A stretch of DNA of 64,000 nucleotides from Amylostereum areolatum (taxonomy: Eukaryota; Basidiomycota; Agaricomycetes; Russulales; Stereaceae). Below are positions 32,866 through 40,496 of the stretch, piece after piece. A program made the translations under genes and the position numbers. Location of the stretch: NCBI GenBank assembly GCA_012932865.1, contig SAXG01000014.1:62001-126000 (forward strand), written 5' to 3'. Every line of letters begins with the position of its first letter. Within the stretch, counting starts at the first letter, position 1. The notes beneath the pieces were generated by a model, which saw only the letters and a program-made list of their open reading frames with translations, was not told the DNA's origin and made no database searches.

Positions 32866-34547
32866 CTAGAAGAAGTCCGCCGCGATGGGGCGACGGCCGA
32901 GGAGTTTCTGGGTGAGGTAGCCGGCTTTTACTGCCTGGCGGATCTTATGTTCGTGGTGGCGGCGACGAAGGGTCTTACCCTTGATGGTGGGACGGAGGAC
33001 TGGTGGCGGGGTGGATTCGGGGGTCCGACGGTTATTGCTTTTTGCAAAGATCTTGGCGCGGCCCGGTTTTTCTCGTGCGCGCGCGCGCGCGAGCGAGAGC
33101 TCAAGTATATATACGAGTATTTTTATATCTCGGGATCTAAGCAGCGGGGACGCAAGGGGACAATCGGGGCGTGTTCAGGTCGTAAATACGAAGAGAATGG
33201 TGTAAAGATATCACGGAAATCCATGCAAGAATGGGCTGTAAAAATCATTTGGCCTTTTAGTTGCTCTTCAACTTTGTCCCCGCCTCTGGCGGGCCTCTAA
33301 CAACCTAGATTGAATATTGGAGCCAGATATTATCGTTTGGAGAGGTTTGGAGTGTGCTGCTAGTATGCATTGTGAGTACGGACACCGCGGATGGGTGTAG
33401 CGAGACAACAGACTCGGGAACGGGGTGTCGCCGCGTGAATTGTGTGAGCGCGTGAACTTGGCTGATGCCAATTGAACCTTCCGTACTCCCACCACCCCCT
33501 GCCCCCGCCGCAAAACCTCTGGCGTCTCCGTTTACCCACTCTATCATCCCAGACCAAGGAATAGTACCCGCCACACACAAGTTGAGTAGAGTACATATGT
33601 GATGGGCTGATAGCAACGGACGAGATTGAGGGATCCAATCCACTGGCATTTGGTGAGCATGTCATACTCTTTCCATTCCACACATCCTCCCTCTCAACTT
33701 CGTCTAAAATCACTTCGTTTCGTAATGGAATTCGCTTCCTTCTCATCCAACCTGTTTTTTCTAGGTCTTATCATTACTCTACCTCGACATACTACATGAG
33801 AAACCTACACCCTTGTGGTGCCGCGTCCCCCAATGTTCCCCTTCAAGTTTCACCTACAATGCTTGTCCTCATCCGTCGTCTTTACTTCCCAGAAGATATA
33901 TCTCCAGTCCATCAGTTGCCTCGGGCCATTGGAGTTCATGAGAGTGTTGGAAGGGGCTAGAAAGTGAGAGTGATTTCTGGTACTTGTCCTGCATGTATTT
34001 CCGTGATATATCTACACCATTCTCTTCGTATTTACGACCTGAACACACCCCAATTGTCCCATTGTGTCCCCGTTGCTTAGATCCCGAGATATAAAAATAC
34101 TCGTATATATACTTGAGCTCTCGCTCGCACGCGCGCGCGCGAGAAAAACCGGGCCGCGCCAAGATCTTTGCAAAAAGCAATAAACTGGGAGACAGAGGTG
34201 AAACTGGTTTGGAGGATCGGGTTGGGGGCGTCTTGGATGAGGTATGTGTGGTAGGTGGGGGCGTGGAGGGTGAATTCAAGGCGTTCGAGATCTACGTTGA
34301 TGCACGTAGTGATCCGGACGTATAGGGCGAGGACGACAGTACCGTGATCCTTGTGCCACCTCCACTCGAAGATGCGGAAGTTGAGGCCGTGCGCGGTCCA
34401 GGGATCTTTCTTGCAGAGGTTCTGTACGGGGACGAGGCAGTTGACGGTGACGGCGTCGGACCAAGGGTAGGGGAGTGGTGCGTCGTCGCGGGGGGTGATT
34501 GGCTTTCCGTTGAACGGGAGGAAGACCGGTGCGTTCGGGAGGTCCAT
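32866..34547 (-). pseudogene. Extra ORF upstream of gag in the Ty3 element, split by a TA-flanked insert
   Basis: The frame starts at 34547 (MDLPNAPVFLPFNGKPITP) and is broken near 34182 by an inverted-repeat element. After taking out 33035-34182 (1148 bp) the frame continues in phase through a basic region (RRRHHEHKIRQAVKAGYL) to a TAG at 32868-32866. The predicted product would be about 180 residues. It lies between the 5' LTR and gag and in the gag frame at its end, separated only by the TAG. I recognise no domain in it. It may be an N-terminal part of Gag or a separate leader protein. Confidence 0.6.
33035..34180. mobile_element. TA-flanked element with ~200-bp terminal inverted repeats
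   Basis: Left arm 33035-33240 and right arm about 33980-34180 are inverted near-copies, both starting TTGCTTTTTGCAAAGATC at the outer end. TA precedes and follows the element (33033-33034, 34181-34182), as for Tc1/mariner-type insertion. Each arm contains a CG-alternating tract and a TATATATA stretch. The interior of about 740 bp shows no transposase frame. It is best described as a non-autonomous foldback or MITE-like element inserted in the leader ORF of the chromovirus. Confidence 0.75.
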
Positions 34548-34630
34548 GGTGGGAGTTTTTAACGTCGTAGAGACGGCAGAGGTAGATGGAGAGAGGGGTG
34601 CGAGGTAGGCGTAGGGGTAGACTGTCCAGG

Positions 34631-35050
34631 TGTCAGAAACGCAGTTTATGAGACCGATGAACCGCCTAAGTCGCGACGATGGGAGGAGCGAGAAGAAAAT
34701 AGATTCGAGAGTGCCGGGGTCTAGGGTAGTGCAACGTGCGCTACAGTACCGTATGACGAGATGGACAGTCTAGGGAAAAGGGAAGAGAAACACTGTCCTT
34801 ATATACAAGTGGGAACGATGGTGCGATGCGATGCGATAGTGGTGCGAGCGGGGGGAACAATAGGAAAGGAGTCATGGGGCGGAGGACGAAGGTCCGGAGC
34901 AGTGATGTCATAGATAAGGATGCGGAATCCCGCTCGGAAGTCCGGGTAATGACGTCATTGAAGCATGTGATGCAAGGGAAAGTCATGTGCCGTGACACGT
35001 CGCGTGTACGAGGTCTGCAAACGAAGAGAGAAATGGAGCAATCCGTGACA
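34631..35050 (-). repeat. 5' LTR of the Ty3 chromovirus (420 bp)
   Basis: Starts TGTCAGAAAC and ends CCGTGACA in plus orientation. It holds a TATATAC motif near 34800 that could serve as a TATA box for minus-strand reading. It matches the split left LTR apart from about ten transitions. In the element's direction the sequence after it begins CCTGGACAGT, which I cannot assign to a tRNA primer. Confidence 0.9.
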
Positions 35051-36370
35051 GATGGCAGGAACAGAAGTCGGTGATGCGGGAGTGGAAGCAGCGGTGGACG
35101 AGTCCGAGGTAAATGATTGTGAGGCTGATGTATTACGGTTGTTTAAGGGAGTGGACAGGTTCATTATAGCTATGGGAGAATATGTTCGTGTACTCGTCGT
35201 CTGCGGGGAGGGCAGACGACGAGGGAGTGAGAAGAAAATTGAATCTGTCGTAATCTACTTACTTGAACCCCAGGACACCGTGGGATTCAACGCGCCTATC
35301 AACAAAGCCACGGGACCGTCACAAACGCGTTACCGGACGCGTACAATCACGCGGTGACTGCGACGTCACTCATCCGTGCCACCGGCGCGGATGTCATCCG
35401 TACGGATACGGATCGGTTCCCACAGATGGACATCCGTGCTATCCGCGGATGACCCTATCCGAGTCAAGCCCTGCCCATCACGCTCCGCTGATCTCTCGGT
35501 TGGCCAATCACCATCCTCATCCTTGCCACCATTTTTCCTCCAGATCCCCCCATTCCTTCCTTAGCACTCACAGATAGAACACGGAAGGCAATTTGATTGT
35601 ATTCACACTACGAAATACCATGTACTCTAACTGCAGATACCCATAGTGCTCCCACCCCAGATACCATGGTGACACCGCGACCGCCACTTCAGCATGTCCG
35701 TGAGAATCTACAATGCTGCAGCATACAGTCATGTGGTGAACATACCGATACCAACTGCCAACATAGTGGAGGACATGCGAGCCTGGAGGTATCTATGTGC
35801 ACAGATTGAGCTTATGAGGCAGTAACAATGGAAGAACATGCACCAGCAGACAGCCCAGCCCAGCATGCTCATCATTGCGTACCTGCGGAACCATGAACAA
35901 CACAGGCAATGTGGTACTGCATGAGCACACACCTGTAAGACAACAATGATAGCAGCCTTGCCATGGGTGACGGGGAAGACAGCTGAAAGACTTGGACGGC
36001 CTTGAGGAACTTGGGCTGAGAGAGGGAGGGGAATGAAGGGGGGACAGGAAGACGAGAAAGCAGTTTTACTCGCGAAGTCGAACTTTTCTGTTGATTGTCA
36101 CGTGCATCTGTTGAGTTCCCACGGCCGCAGGGACCATGCGGTTTGGGAGCGATAAGAGCACGGAAGGCGGCAAGAGGGGGGATATGTTTCTTAAGAACAT
36201 CGTTTGTATGAATTTCTTAGGAGGAGCACAGACTATCGGAGAATATCCACTGCGGACCCCTGGATGTACGGATTTCTTAAGAAGATATAGCACAATCTTA
36301 CGAATCATGAGTAAGAAACTCCTATCACACATATGTCTACGAATCGGCTATAATTTCGGTTGGCCGTGTA

Positions 36371-36896
36371 GTGGGCTTCGGGAGACAGACAGTGCTAAAA
36401 TCTCCGTGATATTTACCTTCATTTTTGCTGTACTGCTGGACCGTGAGAGAATTGACTTGGGGAGTCGCGTCGGACGTTCGCCCGCTGACCAATCAAAACT
36501 TGTATATGTCTAAGTAAAGTTTGAGTGGTGCACCTCGCAGCTCGCTCTTACCACTACATCCACCATCACCGCCTTCCTTGTCACAAGCTACCTACAACCG
36601 TTAGACGAGAACATTTCAGTACCAGTGTCGACTGGAAGTGCTCCCAATGCCACAATATCGCCCTGCTCATCAACAAAAGATCTTTTTGGTCTCTGAGTCC
36701 ATGCTCATATGTTGCCGTGTGTAACTTTTTTCGGATGGTACGCTTTCTCCGGTTTAGACCTCATGTCCACCCATACACGCTTAATACCCTAACTCTCCTT
36801 TTGACCGTCGGATAAGGGGGTTTGGGCAGGTGGAACGTGCGCGATCCACTGGCAGGACAACAGAGCCCAAGATCAAATAACTTGGCTCCACGTCCT
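36371..36896 (+). repeat. Outer inverted-repeat arm, left, inner part
   Basis: Continues the arm begun at 21547 after the TA element. 36371-36445 and 36563-36896 match the right arm in reverse; about 115 bp in between (36446-36562) are missing from the right arm. The 334-bp inner part appears nearly identical to 38244-38577. Confidence 0.8.
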
Positions 36897-38002
36897 CTTC
36901 CGGCAGTGGCTTCTCGTCTCACACCGCTTAGTGAGCTTTTCTTCCTACACCCCGTGTTCTGGCTACCGATTTCATAACACACGAGCTGGACCTTGTGTTC
37001 GCTTTCGATTGTGCACGACGCGGACAACGCTCCGGAGCATAAGCACCAGCGGAGACGGCTGGAGAGGTCGCCGCACGGGCAATGGACGTCTCCGCAGTCG
37101 TCCTCGCCATCTTTCCGCTCGTCGTGGAACCGTGAGCACCCGACCGAGGTGGAACGGAGGGGGGCAAATGGGCGAACGGGCGAACGGGACGGGCGAGAGC
37201 TCTGGAGATGACGACGCCTCAATTGGTGCGCCTCCATTCTTTTTACATCTGATTCTCACTCATTTCAGACCACAAGCCTCCGGAACCAGATGGCGACCAC
37301 GATACGCACATTACACACAGGTGAATGTGCACTCCGTTGCCCTAACCTGATCCTAACTTCCCCTGAATAGCTCCGCGCCCTCTCTTGTCCCAAACATCAA
37401 TCTCAAGCCCTGTCGAACTCTGCCCCTTATGTCGCTGTGTCGACCCCTCCGTTGCAGTATTATCTCTGGTACTTGTCAATGGTTATGTTTCTCTCGTACT
37501 CTCTAGCTTGGCAACTCGGATGACATTTTCCACCGCTAGGTTCCATGGAAGCCAAAAGCTGGTGAGTGCCAGTCTCTTGTCCTGATATCTTGCCACTGAT
37601 GATATCCCACCCAGTAAAACAGCCTTAACCGATCATATTGGAGCCGGGAAGCACGGATAGTCGCTCAGAGTGGGGCCTAGGGGCTTGCCGGGGAAGCTAG
37701 GACTCAAAGACCAGGATATATGCACTGTACATGGGTACCCCTTGTTACTATGTAGCTACGGTATTACTTTCGGAATTTATGTGGTTTTATTTCTACCTGT
37801 AACGAACAAACTATCCCGGGCAGCGGTGAAGAAGAAGCGGCCAAACCCTACGGATATCGCGTGGACGTTGTGGGTCTGGCATCCGCGGCACGATTGGTGG
37901 TGGATATGCGGTCACTTGACACCGATATCCACCACTGAACAGCTCGCGATGGTCGTGTTTCGGACGCGCGAAATCCCGGATATCTCGCGGATATCCTCCG
38001 GC
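36897..38002. other. Spacer of the large inverted repeat
   Basis: 1.1 kb between the repeat arms and the abutting transposon ends. Short frames only; no transposase or host gene recognised. It probably belongs to the non-autonomous element bounded by the outer repeat. Confidence 0.45.
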
Positions 38003-38057
38003 GGATAGGGACCTTTGACACGCAGTGGTAGTCACTGCGTGTCAAAGGTCCCTATCC
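38003..38057. repeat. Perfect 25-bp inverted repeat, two transposon-type ends abutting
   Basis: 38003-38027 (GGATAGGGACC through CGCAGTG) is the exact reverse complement of 38033-38057, with a 5-base loop GTAGT. Each half resembles the TCACTGCGTGTCA terminus of the outer repeat, and the sequence left of it (GGATATCTCGCGGATATCC) is a diverged copy of the subterminal part of that end. So two element ends seem to lie head to head. Confidence 0.75.
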
Positions 38058-38089
38058 CTGCTTGTATCATATTTTCTAGGAACGACAGG

Positions 38090-38225
38090 TACTTGTCATA
38101 CCTGTATACCCGCGAGTGGGAGTATCCGTGCCACAGGTACCTGTGTGCCTGATACTTGTGAGAGTGGGAGTATAACATCTGGAGCCACAGGTACCTGTCT
38201 CAAGGTTGCAGGTACCTGTAAGAGT
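38090..38225. repeat. Cluster of ACAGGTACCTGT-type palindromes
   Basis: Four copies of the palindromic core CAGGTAC(C/T)TGT occur within about 135 bp, just inside the transposon-type end at 38033. Such subterminal clusters usually bind a transposase. They occur only here in the window as far as I saw. Confidence 0.6.
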
Positions 38226-38243
38226 GCACTGGTGAAGAGCTCT

Positions 38244-38771
38244 AGGACGTGGAGCCAAGTTATTTGATCTTGGGCTCTGTTGTCCTGCCAGTGGATCGCG
38301 CACGTTCCACCTGCCCAAACCCCCTTATCCGACGGTCAAAAGGAGAGTTAGGGTATTAAGCATGTATGGGTGGACATGAGGTCTAAACCGGAGAAAGCGT
38401 ACCATCCGAAAAAAGTTACACACGGCAACATATGAGCATGGACTCAGAGACCAAAAAGATCTTTTGTTGATGAGCAGGGCGATATTGTGGCATTGGGAGC
38501 ACTTCCAGTCGACACTGGTACTGAAATGTTCTCGTCTAATGGTTGTAGGTAGCTTGTGACAAGGAAGGCGGTGATGGTCATGGTCCGGCAGTACAGCAAA
38601 AATGAAGGTAAATATTGCGGAGATTTTAGCACCGTCTGTTTCCCGAAGCCCACTATCTCACCCATTTCCTCTGCGCGATCACCGGAACCCAAGATCGTGC
38701 GCGAAATCCAGCATATTTTTCAGATATCTCGCAGATATCCTCCGGCCGATACCGACCTCTGATACGCAGTG
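38244..38771 (-). repeat. Outer inverted-repeat arm, right
   Basis: An uninterrupted copy of the arm, read on the minus strand from 38771 (CACTGCGTATCAGAGG) to 38244. It pairs with 21547-21665 plus 36371-36896. The two arms enclose a 1.35-kb spacer (36897-38243) that shows no coding frame I recognise. Confidence 0.8.
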
Positions 38772-40496
38772 ACAGGCAAGCCGGCGGATGGACGATATTG
38801 AAGAAGAACTTGGAGAAGGAGCGTCGATATTTTCTCGGGCTGACCTAGGCCGGTGTCCGGCCGGTGCCGAGATATTTGTCTGGACTCGTTGACAATGACC
38901 TCTCCTCATTCTTTCTCCTTCGCCGCTTCCCAACGTCGTATCCATTGCGTTTCCTGCAAGGGTCCTCTCGCATCCGCTGTGCTGACCACTGGTGAGCTCT
39001 ATAAAGGCCAGATTCTATGTCTGCTATCCCGACGCCTGCTCCCAAGGCTCCGCCCAAGCTTCACCACCAAAACCCGCGCAAGCCGCCGCGTACGCCTTAC
39101 GGCCATTGCATCATCTGTGTTCTCGAAACGTCTGGGCTGGAAAAGGTCCCAAATTTGCAATGTCGGCCATCTCATCAGTTGCACTGCTCTCTTGTTCGCA
39201 CCTGTAACCTCGCGGGACGATTGGCTGTACATGCACAGAGCCTGGAATGGCGACGAGGGGTCGGGTGGTGAGAATATGGAGGAACCTGTACGTTCGCGCT
39301 CGGATAAGTTCGTACCCCCTTCTCGCATCCTCGCATACCATCTTCATACCTTCGTTGTCTAATCTTTAAACACAGGCCCACCGGCGTACTCTCTTTTCGC
39401 TCACCTCATCGGAAACTACGACCTCTCCAACATCCCTCCCTGCACCTCCATTCACACATCAAAACTTAGATCGTAACGCGAAAGACCTACCTTTGTCGGG
39501 CTCTCCGCTGCTTCTGCTACACACGGAATAAACCACGGAAGATGGCCCTCGCGTCATCGCCGTCCCGACGTCTTTCGTGCAGCTCACCCCGTACCACATA
39601 TATGTACTACTGCATGTGTTCCTTTTGTTCGACAGCATCGAGGTTGATCTTCTACATTAGTAGACGTTGTATTTGATGCGTGCGCCGATGCACCCAGAAG
39701 ATCGGCTCGCCAAGGATCCTCCACCCACTCCTGTGAGTCTATATGCGTGTTCTCTCTTCGATGGTCGCACGTTGACCGCCATCGAAGTAGGCGACGAGCA
39801 CGGCGGAGATGTGTGCCGCTGCCGGGGAGAAGACGAGCAGCCTTGCATTCATCGAGCTCGGAGATTGACTTTCGTCGTTCATGGTGAAAACCGAACAGGG
39901 TAAAGAAGTGGATGCGGCCGCAATCCTAGTCGAGAAGGGTATCGTGCTCGTCTCAGTCCCCGCTGTGAATACTCGTCCGTCTGATGTTCTCAACACTTGT
40001 CGTTTGTGCAGTTCTAATTGACTTGTCTGTGCTTGATACCGAGTGCACCAAGTAGGTGTGCGGGCTTAGGTATTTCTACCCCGATGCCCCCATGTTCCAA
40101 GCGAGGCACAAGTATATATAAGCGGGGTCGACAACACGTTGGTGAGAAGAGCTCCCACCAAGCAAAACTGTTCGAAAGGGAAACTGTAGTTTGACCACTG
40201 TCGCACTTTTGACATTCCTACAGCCATTTGACTGGCAGGCAAAGCTCTCATGATGCTGTAAGAGATTGATACCCAAGGTGGATGAGAAGTGTGGTCCATA
40301 GGTTGGCTTGTGACTGATGTGTTTCAGAAGGCATTCAACAGGGACACTAGCCATCCAATAGCCTGTCGAGGATTCTGAGGTCTGAGGCAAGACCAGCTAA
40401 CCTTTCAATATATCATAACTAGGAATGTCTCATCAATAGCAACTTAATTACAGTCCTGCAACCCAACTTGTCCATAACCCTTCTCCCTCCTAAAAT
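38772..40496. other. Intergenic stretch, no gene recognised
   Basis: 1.7 kb between the transposon nest and the 3' end of the NACHT-WD40 gene. The plus frame 38853-39362 is open but lacks family features. No repeats of the nest were seen here. Confidence 0.45.

Larger units (their letters stand above)
25543..35050 (-). mobile_element. Ty3-type chromovirus retrotransposon with nested insertions
   Basis: Two 420-bp LTRs (34631-35050; 25543-25894 joined to 27161-27228) bound a complete element read on the minus strand, flanked by GATGG at 25538-25542 and 35051-35055. Order in its own direction: 5' LTR, an extra ORF, gag, pol with protease, RT, RNase H, integrase and chromodomain, polypurine tract near 27230-27245, 3' LTR. 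The LTRs differ at about ten sites by eye. Its 3' LTR holds a miniature LTR element and its leader ORF holds a TA-flanked element. Insertion was into exon 1 of the hAT transposase. Confidence 0.93.
22139..35164 (-). pseudogene. hAT transposase gene, interrupted by a Ty3 element and a solo LTR
   Basis: The gene starts at 35164 with a Ser/Thr-rich leader and is cut at GATGG (35051-35055) by the Ty3 element. It resumes in the same frame at 25537, so 35164-35056 plus 25542-25360 forms one exon. The next exon (from 25305) has a BED-finger-like segment with SPVYNHYNVE. Later pieces carry KIPSAQTVARDV, the DGWTAPI and TDNASNGNTM catalytic-core blocks, RLRCFLHSVQLVVN, and the dimerisation segment TVDAERAFSEGR near the stop at 22139. 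A solo LTR breaks the block after TALTHH, and its removal fuses HH to IPHFRG in frame. I saw no stop or frameshift in the pieces I read, so the gene looks disabled only by insertion. Not every intron was resolved. Confidence 0.85.
21828..35473 (-). mobile_element. hAT-superfamily transposon enlarged by nested insertions
   Basis: The element has 17-bp terminal inverted repeats CAGGGCTTGACTCGGAT at 21828 and, inverted, ending at 35473. The 8 bp CCCATCAC stand immediately outside both ends (21820-21827 and 35474-35481). An 8-bp duplication is the hAT signature. Each terminal 100 bp holds nine copies of ATCCG or its complement, as expected for subterminal transposase sites. Removing the Ty3 element and the solo LTR with one duplication each leaves about 3.65 kb, a normal autonomous hAT size. 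It encodes a hAT transposase on the minus strand (separate entry). It sits inside a TA-flanked DNA element. Confidence 0.93.
21666..36368. mobile_element. TA-flanked non-autonomous DNA transposon, split by a hAT element
   Basis: The ends CACGGCC (21666) and GGCCGTG (36362-36368) are inverted copies of each other and are flanked on both sides by TA (21664-21665 and 36369-36370), the duplication made by Tc1/mariner-like elements. Joining the flanks across it restores the outer repeat arm, which proves the boundaries. Without the hAT insertion and its duplication the element is 1049 bp. Both halves carry variants of GTACGAATTTCTTA (near 21710, 21735 and 21785 on the left; near 36205, 36270 and 36300 on the right), probably transposase-binding sites. 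No coding frame for a transposase was seen, so it is a non-autonomous element. Confidence 0.75.

Noticed and set aside
21547..38771. The outer inverted repeat as a single CACTA-type transposon
   Set aside because: The CACTG ends would fit, but no target duplication flanks 21547 and 38771 and no transposase is present, so it is reported only as an inverted repeat.
38853..39362. 169-codon plus-strand frame next to the transposon nest
   Set aside because: Ser/Arg/Leu-rich with no family pattern; no supporting splice structure.
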